This document shows, piece by piece, positions 10,884 to 18,935 of a DNA stretch of 64,000 nucleotides. The stretch comes from Stutzerimonas stutzeri (GTDB lineage Bacteria; Pseudomonadota; Gammaproteobacteria; Pseudomonadales; Pseudomonadaceae): positions 101,193 through 165,192 of the forward strand of contig NZ_JAMOIC010000012.1 in NCBI RefSeq assembly GCF_024448895.1, written 5' to 3'. Below the pieces are notes generated by a model, which was not told the origin of the DNA, ran no database searches, and was given only the letters and a program-made list of their open reading frames with translations. The translations under genes were made by a program, and so were the position numbers. Position 1 is the stretch's first letter. Every line of letters starts with the position of its first letter.

Positions 10884-12329
10884 ATGCAATGGGAAACCGT
10901 GATCGGGCTGGAAATTCACGCACAGCTCGCGACCCAGTCGAAGATCTTCTCCGGCAGCGCCACCACCTTTGGTGCCGAGCCCAACACTCAAGCCAACCTC
11001 GTTGACCTCGGCATGCCGGGCACCCTGCCGGTGCTCAACGCCGAAGCCGTGCGCATGGCATGCAAGTTCGGCCTGGCGATCGATGCCGAGATCGCCGAGA
11101 AGAACGTCTTCGCGCGCAAGAACTATTTCTACCCGGACCTACCCAAGGGCTACCAGACCAGCCAGATGGACCACCCCATCGTCGGTAAGGGCTTCCTCGA
11201 CATCACCCTTGAAGATGGCTCGCAGAAGCGTATCGGCATCACCCGTGCGCACCTCGAAGAAGACGCCGGCAAGAGCCTGCACGAAGACTTTCAGGGCATG
11301 AGCGGTATCGACCTAAACCGCGCCGGTACGCCGCTGCTGGAGATCGTCTCCGAGCCGGACATTCGCTCTGCCAAGGAAGCGGTTGCCTACGTCAAGGCCA
11401 TCCACGCGCTTGTGCGCTATCTCGGCATCTGTGACGGCAACATGGCTGAAGGTTCGCTGCGTTGCGATTGCAACGTCTCGGTTCGGCCGAAGGGGCAGGC
11501 CGAGTTCGGCACCCGCGCAGAGATCAAGAACGTCAACTCTTTCCGCTTTATCGAGAAAGCGATCAATCACGAAGTGCAGCGGCAGATCGAGCTGATCGAA
11601 GACGGCGGAAAAATCGTCCAGGAAACTCGCCTGTACGACCCGAATAAAGACGAAACGCGCTCGATGCGCAGCAAGGAGGAAGCCAACGACTACCGCTACT
11701 TCCCCTGCCCCGACTTGCTGCCGGTGGTGATCGAACAGAGTTTGCTCGATGAAATCCGCGCCAGCCTGCCGGAGCTGCCGGTCGAGAAGCGTGCGCGTTT
11801 CGAACGGGAGTTCGGCCTGTCCGCCTACGATGCCGACGTGCTGGCAGCCAGTCGTGAGCAAGCCGACTTCTTCGAAGCGGTACAGCGGGTCTGCGGCGAC
11901 GCCAAGCTGGCCGCCAACTGGGTCATGGGCGAGCTGTCCAGCCTGCTCAACAAGGACAATCTCGAGATCGAGCAGTCGCCGGTTTCGGCCGAGCAGCTAG
12001 GCGGCATGATTCAGCGCATCAAGGACAACACCATCAGCGGCAAGATCGCCAAGATGGTCTTCGAGGCGATGGCTGCTGGCGAAGGTTCGGCGGACGAGAT
12101 TATTGAGAAGAAGGGCCTCAAGCAGGTCACCGATTCGGGCGCCATCGAGAAGATGCTGGACGAGGTGCTTGCTGCGAACGCCGAGCAGGTCGAACAGTAC
12201 CGCGCCAGCGATGAAGCCAAGCGCGGCAAGATGTTCGGGTTCTTCGTCGGTCAGGCGATGAAGGCCTCCAAGGGCAAGGCGAATCCAGGCCAGGTGAACC
12301 AGCTGCTGAAGAGCAAGCTTGAAGGGTAG
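10884..12329 (+). CDS. gatB: Asp-tRNA(Asn)/Glu-tRNA(Gln) amidotransferase subunit GatB
   Basis: 481 residues. GatB is the kinase/transamidase subunit that activates the misacylated tRNA and amidates it. It has the N-terminal motif [13 protein letters not shown], the cradle-domain signature [12 protein letters not shown], and a C-terminal YqeY-like tail domain (about residues 330-480) ending in [15 protein letters not shown]. The start MQWETVIG at 10884 is supported by GAGGA eight bases upstream; a 14-codon in-frame extension overlaps gatA and is not family-like. It is the last gene of gatCAB and is followed by two palindromes. Confidence 0.97.
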   Translation: MQWETVIGLEIHAQLATQSKIFSGSATTFGAEPNTQANLVDLGMPGTLPVLNAEAVRMACKFGLAIDAEIAEKNVFARKNYFYPDLPKGYQTSQMDHPIVGKGFLDITLEDGSQKRIGITRAHLEEDAGKSLHEDFQGMSGIDLNRAGTPLLEIVSEPDIRSAKEAVAYVKAIHALVRYLGICDGNMAEGSLRCDCNVSVRPKGQAEFGTRAEIKNVNSFRFIEKAINHEVQRQIELIEDGGKIVQETRLYDPNKDETRSMRSKEEANDYRYFPCPDLLPVVIEQSLLDEIRASLPELPVEKRARFEREFGLSAYDADVLAASREQADFFEAVQRVCGDAKLAANWVMGELSSLLNKDNLEIEQSPVSAEQLGGMIQRIKDNTISGKIAKMVFEAMAAGEGSADEIIEKKGLKQVTDSGAIEKMLDEVLAANAEQVEQYRASDEAKRGKMFGFFVGQAMKASKGKANPGQVNQLLKSKLEG

Positions 12330-12349
12330 AACCCAACGGGTCTAGGACC

Positions 12350-12378
12350 GGCCATTCGAGCATTAGTACTCGAAGGCC
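12350..12378 (+). repeat. Palindrome downstream of gatB
   Basis: GGCC-A-TTCGAG pairs with CTCGAA-GGCC across an eight-base loop, starting 21 bp after the gatB stop. No T-run follows, so an intrinsic terminator is not proven. It may protect the 3' end of the gatCAB transcript. Confidence 0.5.
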
Positions 12379-12391
12379 AGATAGGCAAAAG

Positions 12392-12439
12392 CTGGCTGAA
12401 CGCAGCAATTAGTCGCTGTGATTGCGCGCGTTCAGCCGG
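12392..12439 (+). repeat. Long hairpin, candidate gatCAB 3' structure or small RNA
   Basis: Arms 12394-12403 (GGCTGAACGC) and 12428-12437 (GCGTTCAGCC) are perfectly complementary and extend by two more pairs including one G-T. A second, nested pairing GCAAT/ATTGC lies inside the loop. No poly-T tract follows. The structure is stronger than expected by chance in a 280-bp gap and could be a transcript end, a processing site or part of a non-coding RNA. No family was recognised. Confidence 0.5.
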
Positions 12440-12615
12440 TAGTCTTCCGCCGGCACGCCCAAGTGCGCAGCTTCTCACTGACCGTCAAAGCGGCCGTACT
12501 AATCAAAGCCTGATCACACCTGATCGGGGCAAGTGAACGGCCACGCGCCCTGGCGCTCCAATCCAGATGAGGAAAAACAGTTACTGCTGCCTGATCCGCT
12601 CAGGAAGGATTGCTC

Positions 12616-12996
12616 ATGCAAACCAGAATGCTGACCGTCCCGATCCTGCTCGCTCTCGCTGCCGGTTGCGGCGAATCACCGGAAGCGGATGCCAACGAAA
12701 GCACCCTTACCCAGAAGGGCAAGGCGTCCTACTACGCACGCAGCTTCCACGGCGAGCAGACAGCTAGTGGCGAAACCTTCAATCAGAACGAGCTGGTAGC
12801 GGCGCACAAAACGTTGCCGTTCGACACCCGCGTGCAGGTTACGAATCTGGAAAACGGCAAGAAGGTCACTGTTCGGATCAACGATCGAGGGCCCTTCAAA
12901 CCAGGGCGCATCATCGATCTTTCTCGGGTCGCAGCTAACCGAATCGACCTGCTCGAGGATGGCATCGCCCCTGTCAAGATCGAGGCGCTTGACTGA
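12616..12996 (+). CDS. RlpA-like double-psi beta-barrel lipoprotein
   Basis: 126 residues. The N-terminus carries a lipoprotein signal ending in LALAAGC, so the mature protein should be lipidated at that cysteine. The rest is one RlpA double-psi beta-barrel: GKASYYARSFHGEQTASGETF, LPFDTRVQVTNLENGK and the conserved INDRGPFKPGRIIDLS with the family acidic residue. RlpA of P. aeruginosa is a lytic transglycosylase for denuded glycans at the septum; this protein lacks the SPOR domain, so septal targeting is not supported and activity is inferred. The ATG at 12616 follows AAGGA at good distance. Two exchanger genes follow after 28 bp. Confidence 0.85.
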   Translation: MQTRMLTVPILLALAAGCGESPEADANESTLTQKGKASYYARSFHGEQTASGETFNQNELVAAHKTLPFDTRVQVTNLENGKKVTVRINDRGPFKPGRIIDLSRVAANRIDLLEDGIAPVKIEALD

Positions 12997-13024
12997 CCAT
13001 CCTGACCATTGCTGAGGAGCTTCA

Positions 13025-14107
13025 ATGAGTTTGATCACATTGGCCTATCTGGTCGGTGGGCTGGTATTGCTGGTCGCGGGTGCGGAAGCATTAGTGCGCG
13101 GCGCTTCCAGGCTGGCGGCACGTTTTGGTATCTCGCCGCTGATCATCGGCCTGACCGTGGTTGCCTTTGGTACCAGCGCGCCGGAAACAGCGGTGAGCAT
13201 CCAGGCCTCGCTCAATGGCAGCGGGGATATCGCCGTCGGCAACGTGATCGGCAGCAACATCGCCAATATCCTCCTCATCCTGGGTCTCTCCGCGCTCGTC
13301 GCGCCGCTGGTGGTTTCGCGACAACTGGTCCGTCTCGACGTACCGGTCATGATCGGCGCCGGTTTGCTGACCTTCGGCCTGGCGTGGAACGGCCAAGTCA
13401 GCCGGCTCGACGGCTTCATCCTCTTAGCGCTTTTGCTTGCGTACACCGCCTTTCTGGTAATCGTCAGCAAGCGAGAAAAGAGCCGTCAGCAGGATGAGTT
13501 CGTCGACGAATACGGTGCCGATGAAACCGCCAAACCTTTTGGCTGGGTCTTCCAATTGTTCTTGGTACTGCTCGGCCTGGGATTGTTGATCGTCGGCTCA
13601 AACTTCTTGATCGAGGGAGCCGTGGCGCTGGCACGTGCGCTTGGTTTATCCGAGCTGGTCATCGGACTGACCGTGATTGCTGTCGGGACGTCCATGCCGG
13701 AACTCGCGACATCCTTGATGGCGGTGTATCGCGGCGAGCGCGACATCGCAGTGGGCAACATCGTCGGCAGCTGCATTTTCAATCTGCTGTTGGTGCTCGG
13801 GGCCGGCGCTGCGATTTCGGCTGATGGCCTGTCCATTTCACCCAATGCGCTGGCGTTCGATCTCCCGGTCATGCTCGCGGTCTTCGCCGCCTGTTTGCCA
13901 ATCTTCTTTTCGGGATACCGGATCAATCGCTGGGAAGGCTTGATGTTCTTCAGCTATTACATCGCCTATACCCTCTACCTGGTGATGTTCTCCACAGGAT
14001 TACCGGCGATCGAACTGCTGCGCCACGCAATGACTTGGTACGTATTGCCCTTGACCGCCGTGACGCTTTTGGTGATCTTCCTGCGCGCTTTGAAGCATCA
14101 GCGCTGA
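13025..14107 (+). CDS. Calcium/sodium antiporter (CaCA superfamily), first copy
   Basis: 360 residues, about ten membrane spans in two inverted halves. The alpha-1 repeat shows VVAFGTSAPETAVS and GNVIGSNIANILLILG; the alpha-2 repeat shows VIAVGTSMPELATS and GNIVGSCIFNLLLVLG. These match YrbG-type K+-independent Na+/Ca2+ exchangers, which extrude divalent cations across the inner membrane. The central acidic loop (QQDEFVDEYGADE) is short. In alpha-2 the usual Asn of GSNIFN is Cys (residue 250). The gene begins 28 bp after the RlpA-like gene, with GAGGAGC before the ATG. A close paralogue follows 37 bp downstream. Confidence 0.9.
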   Translation: MSLITLAYLVGGLVLLVAGAEALVRGASRLAARFGISPLIIGLTVVAFGTSAPETAVSIQASLNGSGDIAVGNVIGSNIANILLILGLSALVAPLVVSRQLVRLDVPVMIGAGLLTFGLAWNGQVSRLDGFILLALLLAYTAFLVIVSKREKSRQQDEFVDEYGADETAKPFGWVFQLFLVLLGLGLLIVGSNFLIEGAVALARALGLSELVIGLTVIAVGTSMPELATSLMAVYRGERDIAVGNIVGSCIFNLLLVLGAGAAISADGLSISPNALAFDLPVMLAVFAACLPIFFSGYRINRWEGLMFFSYYIAYTLYLVMFSTGLPAIELLRHAMTWYVLPLTAVTLLVIFLRALKHQR

Positions 14108-14144
14108 GCTGTTTCGTTTTCGTCCTAATTGGAGCGTTCCCATC

Positions 14145-15233
14145 GTGTCCGCGATGACTTTTGTATATCTGATTGCTGGCCTGGTCCTGCTGGTTGCAGG
14201 CGCTGAAGTACTGGTGCGGGGCGCGGCCAAACTGGCGGCTCAGTTCGGCATCCCCCCACTGATCATTGGCCTGACCGTAGTTGCGTTCGGAACCAGCGCG
14301 CCGGAGACAGCCGTGAGCGTGCAAGCCGCTCTCAATGGCAGCGGAGATATTGCCATCGGCAACGTGCTGGGCAGCAACATTGCCAATGTGCTGCTGATTC
14401 TCGGGATGACTTCGCTGATCGCGCCGCTGATCGTTTCCCGTCAGCTGATTCGTCTCGATGTGCCGATCATGATCGGAGCAAGCCTGGTCACCTACGCGTT
14501 GGCGTGGGACGGTTCGCTTAGCCGTCTGGATGGAGCGCTGCTGTTCTCGGCCGTGGTCGGCTACACGCTGTTTCTGATCATCAGCAGTCGGCGCGCCAGT
14601 GCAGCCGCCGCGGCAGATGACGAATTCGCCAAGGAATTCGGCCTCGACGAAACGCCAAAACCCTATGCGACCCTGATCAATGCCGCGCTGGTTGTCGTGG
14701 GTCTGGTGCTGCTTGTTACCGGTTCCAATTTTCTCGTCGAAGGCGCCGTTTCGTTGGCGCGGGCACTGGGCCTGTCGGAGCTGGTGATCGGCTTGACGGT
14801 AATCGCCATAGGGACGTCGCTGCCGGAGCTGGCCACATCAATACTCGCCGCCATCCGAGGTGAGCGCGACATCGCCGTGGGCAACATCGTCGGTAGTAAT
14901 ATCTTCAACCTGCTCTGCGTGCTGGGGCTCGCATCCTTGGTGTCGCCGGCAGCTATCAGCGTAGCGGCCAGCGCCCTGGCTTTCGACTTCCCGGTCATGA
15001 TCGCAGTCGCCGTGGCTTGCCTGCCGATCTTCTTTACCGGCTATGCGATCAACCGCTGGGAGGGACTGCTGTTCCTGGCCTACTACGCGGCCTATACCGG
15101 CTACCTGGTCATGGTTAGCGCCGGGCGACCGTTCGCCGAAACTTTCGGCGATGCGATGATTGGCTATGTTGTTCCGCTTACTGCGGTGACCCTGCTGGTC
15201 GTGGCCACCCGCTCCTGGAAAAAGCAGCACTGA
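14145..15233 (+). CDS. Calcium/sodium antiporter (CaCA superfamily), second copy
   Basis: 362 residues, a tandem paralogue of the preceding gene, aligning along its whole length with the same topology. Alpha-1 motifs are VVAFGTSAPETAVS and GNVLGSNIANVLLILG; alpha-2 motifs are VIAIGTSLPELATS and GNIVGSNIFNLLCVLG, here with the canonical Asn. The GTG at 14145 is the likely start, preceded by GGAG; an ATG three codons later is an alternative. The duplication probably gives two exchangers of different affinity or cation preference, which is inference. A gap of 78 bp separates it from the convergent bactofilin gene. Confidence 0.9.
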   Translation: MSAMTFVYLIAGLVLLVAGAEVLVRGAAKLAAQFGIPPLIIGLTVVAFGTSAPETAVSVQAALNGSGDIAIGNVLGSNIANVLLILGMTSLIAPLIVSRQLIRLDVPIMIGASLVTYALAWDGSLSRLDGALLFSAVVGYTLFLIISSRRASAAAAADDEFAKEFGLDETPKPYATLINAALVVVGLVLLVTGSNFLVEGAVSLARALGLSELVIGLTVIAIGTSLPELATSILAAIRGERDIAVGNIVGSNIFNLLCVLGLASLVSPAAISVAASALAFDFPVMIAVAVACLPIFFTGYAINRWEGLLFLAYYAAYTGYLVMVSAGRPFAETFGDAMIGYVVPLTAVTLLVVATRSWKKQH

Positions 15234-15311
15234 AGTGACGAGCGCCCGCGACAGTGACGTGACTCAACCTCCTGATGGGTCTAGTCAGGCAGCAACGACA
15301 CGGCGCGGGCG

Positions 15312-15737
15312 TCAGCCCTCACGCACCTGAGATCGCGGCAGCTCCAAGACTTGCGCGGTCTGTTCTTCATCGCTCATGCGGCTGAGCGTACCTTCCACGA
15401 CGGCACCGTTCTCCATGCTCAAATGGCGATAGCGGATATTGCCGCGTACGCGTGCATTGGAATGCAGCTCCAGTAGATTTTCGACCATCAGGTCGCCGAC
15501 GATGGTGCCGTCGATCAGGGCATCGTGACTGCTAACGCTGCCCTCGATCCGCCCCTCAGCACTCAGCGCCAACAAACTGCGCGTACCGGCCTTGTGCTGG
15601 ACGTTGCCCTTTACCGTACCGTTTACCTTCAGCCCGTCCTCGAACTCAACGTCGCCGCTGAGGGACAAGTTGCTCGATATCAGGCTTGAGAATTGATCGA
15701 CGGTGATCTGCGACACCGGCTTTTTCTTGTTGAACAT
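15312..15737 (-). CDS. Bactofilin (polymer-forming cytoskeletal protein)
   Basis: 141 residues with the DUF583/bactofilin core, a right-handed beta-helix of short repeats (LSGDVEFEDGLKVNGTVKGNV; EGRIEGSVSSHDALIDGTIVGDLMVENLLELHSNARVRGNIRY). The short polar N-terminus MFNKKKPVSQIT and the charged C-terminal tail are typical. Bactofilins form nucleotide-free membrane-associated filaments that recruit peptidoglycan enzymes. Here the gene ends an apparent three-gene operon with an M23 peptidase and a membrane coiled-coil protein, which suggests a local wall-remodelling job. The ATG at 15737 was chosen over one four codons upstream because of GGAGGT six bases before it. Confidence 0.9.
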   Translation of the reverse strand: MFNKKKPVSQITVDQFSSLISSNLSLSGDVEFEDGLKVNGTVKGNVQHKAGTRSLLALSAEGRIEGSVSSHDALIDGTIVGDLMVENLLELHSNARVRGNIRYRHLSMENGAVVEGTLSRMSDEEQTAQVLELPRSQVREG

Positions 15738-15754
15738 CTGTACCTCCAATGGAA

Positions 15755-16099
15755 TTAACGAGACTTCTTCTGCTGCTGTAAGAAGGCCAGGTCGGTCTGC
15801 AGGCGCTCGATCTGGGCGGACAATCTAGTAATCCGGCTGAGCAGCTGCTCCTGCGTGGCTTCGGCTTCCTGTTCTTGCAGTCGGCTCTGGCTGAGCGCCA
15901 CCTGTAGCACTTGATTTCGATTCATCAACTCTGCGATCTGGCGGCCATGATCGGTGCCATCTTCCCAGCGCAGATAAAGCAGACCCGCCAAAACGCACAG
16001 CATCGTGAGCAACAGCCACAGCCACCGCCGTGGTGCGCGTTCAGCCACGAGCCGGTGCTCTGCACGCAGTAATTCTCGAGTGTCGATTGCTCTAGTCAT
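15755..16099 (-). CDS. Single-span membrane coiled-coil protein
   Basis: 114 residues. A basic cytoplasmic N-terminus (to about residue 29) is followed by one membrane helix (WLWLLLTMLCVLAGLLYL) and a long coiled coil (residues 55-112) rich in Gln, Leu and Glu. It may belong to the DUF6776-like group, but I am not sure. The ATG overlaps the end of the M23 peptidase gene by eight bases, and the stop lies 17 bp before bactofilin, so the three are probably co-translated. Position and architecture suggest a linker or adaptor between the bactofilin filament and the peptidase; this is inference. Confidence 0.75.
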   Translation of the reverse strand: MTRAIDTRELLRAEHRLVAERAPRRWLWLLLTMLCVLAGLLYLRWEDGTDHGRQIAELMNRNQVLQVALSQSRLQEQEAEATQEQLLSRITRLSAQIERLQTDLAFLQQQKKSR

Positions 16100-17072
16100 C
16101 GGCCTGGCCAACAGCCCGTTCCAGGTCGCCGAGGGCAAGGAAGCGCTGCGGGTCGACGAACCGGCCCTTGTGCAGCACTTCGAAGTGAAGGTGAGGGCCG
16201 GTCGATCGCCCAGTGGAACCGACGGCACCGACACTCTGCTCCGGCGTTATTACTTCGCCCTTGCGTACCAGGATTTTTGACAGGTGGGCGTAGCGAGTCA
16301 CCAAGCCGTTCCCGTGGTCGACCTCTACCAGCTTGCCGTAGGCACCGCGATATCCGGCGAAGCGTACCCGTCCGCCAGCAGCGGCACGAACATCCGCGCC
16401 GGATCGCAGCGCGAAGTCCACGCCTGAGTGAAAGGCTGGCTGCTTGCGGAAAGGGTCGATGCGGTTACCGAATGGCGAACCCAGACGCGCCTGATCAACC
16501 GGTCTGCGAGAGGGAATCGCCATGAGCGCGGCGTTACGTTCAGCGACACGCTGCATCATGTGGTCGAGTACTTCGCGTATGCAGCGGGCTGACGTTTCGG
16601 TGTGTTCCAGGTCAGCCAGCGATACGCTGCCTGCCTCCACCGACAAAGCGCCAGAGCAAGTCTGTGGCGGCAACAGCACGCCGCCCTGCCCTTCGCCGCC
16701 TCGAGCCGGACGCTCTGGCGCCAGCAATGGAAGAAGCGTGGGATCGAGTGCAGAAAGCTGGGCATTCAGGGCGCGCTGCTCGCCCATCATCTGCTGCAGC
16801 GCCAGCACATCGGACTCCAGCGACTTGAGCCGGCCCACCACCTTGCCGACACGGGCGATGGCGAAACTACCCTCGACGTCAGCGGCGGGCGCTTCATGAA
16901 TGACAGCTTGAGGGGCAACGTCCTGGTCTCGTCCAAACCAGACGCCACCTGCAAAGGTCCCGACATTCAAAAGTAGCAGCAGCGCCAGACCAGGGCCAAA
17001 CCTGCGACGCAAACTGACGACGCGGTCAGCGTCGCGGGTCAGCGACCGGCTCGTCGGTGTGAATAGCGACAT
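16092..17072 (-). CDS. M23 family metallopeptidase (LytM type), membrane anchored
   Basis: 326 residues. It has a cytoplasmic basic stretch, one membrane helix near residues 30-50 (GLALLLLLNVGTFAGGVWF), a periplasmic coiled-coil linker (about 75-115) and a C-terminal LytM domain. Zinc ligands and catalytic motifs are intact: HSGVDFALRSG (HxxxD) and HLHFEVLHKG (HxH), with YAHLSK between. It should therefore be an active peptidoglycan endopeptidase. The ATG at 17072 was chosen over one five codons upstream. It is the first gene of the M23 / coiled-coil / bactofilin operon, an arrangement reminiscent of LmdC-BacA of Hyphomonas and the Csd proteins with CcmA of Helicobacter. Confidence 0.88.
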   Translation of the reverse strand: MSLFTPTSRSLTRDADRVVSLRRRFGPGLALLLLLNVGTFAGGVWFGRDQDVAPQAVIHEAPAADVEGSFAIARVGKVVGRLKSLESDVLALQQMMGEQRALNAQLSALDPTLLPLLAPERPARGGEGQGGVLLPPQTCSGALSVEAGSVSLADLEHTETSARCIREVLDHMMQRVAERNAALMAIPSRRPVDQARLGSPFGNRIDPFRKQPAFHSGVDFALRSGADVRAAAGGRVRFAGYRGAYGKLVEVDHGNGLVTRYAHLSKILVRKGEVITPEQSVGAVGSTGRSTGPHLHFEVLHKGRFVDPQRFLALGDLERAVGQADD

Positions 17073-17302
17073 GATGCGAATCCCCAAAACAAGGTGCCGG
17101 CCCGTGAGGTGGGCCTTGGAATGTCGCGGGGAAGATGAAGGAAAACGTTATTCTTTTCTGAGGTCTGATGACCGATTACGGACCTGACGATGCTGCCATT
17201 GATCGGAAAAACAAAGCAGATCACAGCACGCTTGCCATGAGCACGTCCGCAGTCGGCAATCAATCGGCAACGACCTTGCTCGAAACGAAGCGGATGCCTG
17301 GT

Positions 17303-18250
17303 CTAGATCCAGCCGACCCAACCAAGCAGGAAGAGTCCGATATTCACGCTCAGCGCAGCCATCAATGTGGTGATCACGATAATGACCGCCGCCAGCTGAT
17401 GGTTGGCATTGACTGCTCGCGCCATGACGTAGCTCGCCGAGGCTGTGGGACTTGCGAAGTAAAGAAACAGGATGCCCAGGTCCGCGCCCCGGAAACCCAG
17501 TAGCCCGGCGCCCACCGTCGCCAATGCGGGCAGCCAGAGCATTTTCATCATGCTCGAACTCATTGCCGTGCGGCTGCTCTCGCGCAAAACGGACAGGGTC
17601 AGCGTGCCGCCGATGCAGATCAGTGCCAGCGGTAAGGTCATCTGCGCGAAGTAGCGCCCCGAAGTCAGCAACCAGTCCGGCAGCGGGACCTGCCAATAGG
17701 CAAAGGGAACGGCGCTGGTAACGCCGATGACGAGGGGATTTCGCAGAATGCTGAGCAGAATCGCGCCGGCACTAACGCGCCCATTCGGGTTGTAGATGGC
17801 CAGAATCAGCGCCGACAGGCTGTTGTAGACCAGGATCACGATGCCAGCCAGTACGCCGCCGAGCGATAGCCCGTAATCCCCGTAGAGGCTGGTTGCCAAC
17901 GCCAGACCGACGATGCCGTTGTTGCCCCGGAACGCGCCTTGGACATACACGCCACGGTCCGCGACTGGGCAGCGCCACAGAGCCCATGCCCACGCCAGGA
18001 AGAACATCGCAACGGTGGCGATGACGTAATAGGTCAGCAAGGCCGGCTGCAGTGCTGCGTCGAGGTCGGCATTGATGATGGACAGAAACAACAGTGTCGG
18101 CATCGTGGCCTTGAAGACCAGCGTCGAGGCAGTCTGTATGAACGCTGCATCGATCCAGCCCAGGCGTTTGAGCGCCACACCGATGAACAGCATGACGAAG
18201 ACTGGGGCCGTAATGCCCAGGGTCTGGATGGCGACGGACAACATGGACAA
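17303..18250 (-). CDS. AEC family transporter
   Basis: 315 residues with about ten hydrophobic segments, matching the auxin efflux carrier/malonate permease family (N-terminus TLGITAPVFVMLFIGVALKRLGW; centre FRGNNGIVGLALATSLYGDYGL; C-terminal FASPTASASYVMARAVN). These secondary carriers move organic acids or amino acids; the substrate cannot be read from sequence. It stands alone, 230 bp before the M23 gene and 92 bp after the roxR terminator, so it is probably its own transcription unit. An ATG two codons downstream could also be used. Confidence 0.85.
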   Translation of the reverse strand: MSMLSVAIQTLGITAPVFVMLFIGVALKRLGWIDAAFIQTASTLVFKATMPTLLFLSIINADLDAALQPALLTYYVIATVAMFFLAWAWALWRCPVADRGVYVQGAFRGNNGIVGLALATSLYGDYGLSLGGVLAGIVILVYNSLSALILAIYNPNGRVSAGAILLSILRNPLVIGVTSAVPFAYWQVPLPDWLLTSGRYFAQMTLPLALICIGGTLTLSVLRESSRTAMSSSMMKMLWLPALATVGAGLLGFRGADLGILFLYFASPTASASYVMARAVNANHQLAAVIIVITTLMAALSVNIGLFLLGWVGWI

Positions 18251-18296
18251 ACTCGGGACGAAGAAGCCGTCCTAGGTTAGCTGCAGATACGTCAAA

Positions 18297-18332
18297 AGCT
18301 GGAAGCGGCCCGGTATCCGCCCGCTTCCAGCT
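18297..18332 (-). terminator. Intrinsic terminator of roxSR
   Basis: Arms 18297-18308 and 18321-18332 are perfectly complementary over 12 bp with a 12-base loop. On the minus strand the stem is followed by TTTT. It starts 10 bp after the roxR stop codon, so it probably ends the roxS-roxR transcript. Confidence 0.75.
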
Positions 18333-18342
18333 CGACGGAGAG

Positions 18343-18903
18343 TTACCGCCTGACGGGGCGCTTTTGCAGTTTGCGCTGCAAAGTCCGTCGGTGCATGCCC
18401 AGCGCGCGCGCCGTAGCAGAGATGTTGCCATCGTGCTCGGTGAGTACCCGCTGGATGTGTTCCCACTGCAGGCGATCTACCGACATCGGGTTTTCGGGGA
18501 CCAGGGTGTCCAGATCGGCGTGCTTGGAAAGCAGTGCTGCCAGCACGTCATCGGCATCGGCCGGCTTGCAGAGATAGTTGCAGGCACCGCGCTTGATGGC
18601 CTCGACGGCAGTCGCGATGCTCGAATAACCGGTGAGAATCAGGACCTTCATTTCCGGGTCCAGCTCAAGCAGCTTGGGCAGCAGCACCAGACCGGAATCG
18701 CCTTCCATCTTCAAGTCCAGGACCGCGTAATCCGGCAGATCCTGCTTTGCCATTTCCAGGCCTTCTTCAGCTGAGCCAGCAATGCTGACATGCAGGCCGC
18801 GGCGACTCATGGCGCGGGCCATGACGCGGGTAAAGGTCGGGTCGTCGTCCACCAGCAGCAGATGGGGCTGTTCTTCGCCGTCGTGCTGCAGCTCTTCGGT
18901 CAT
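18343..18903 (-). CDS. roxR: Redox response regulator RoxR (RegA/ActR/PrrA family)
   Basis: 186 residues. An N-terminal receiver domain has the acidic pocket LLVDDDPTF and phospho-acceptor Asp63 in VLDLKMEGDSG, with the conserved Lys in LCKPADADD. A short Fis-type helix-turn-helix ends the protein (GNISATARALGMHRRTLQRKLQKR), matching the strongly conserved RegA/PrrA DNA-binding tail. Family members activate terminal oxidases and other respiratory genes when the quinone pool is reduced. The gene follows roxS after 32 bp and ends at a clear terminator. P. putida and P. aeruginosa RoxSR control cyanide-insensitive and other oxidases, which is the likely role here. Confidence 0.92.
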   Translation of the reverse strand: MTEELQHDGEEQPHLLLVDDDPTFTRVMARAMSRRGLHVSIAGSAEEGLEMAKQDLPDYAVLDLKMEGDSGLVLLPKLLELDPEMKVLILTGYSSIATAVEAIKRGACNYLCKPADADDVLAALLSKHADLDTLVPENPMSVDRLQWEHIQRVLTEHDGNISATARALGMHRRTLQRKLQKRPVRR

Positions 18904-18935
18904 GTTTGCATTCCTCGCGTATTGATCACGTCGGG

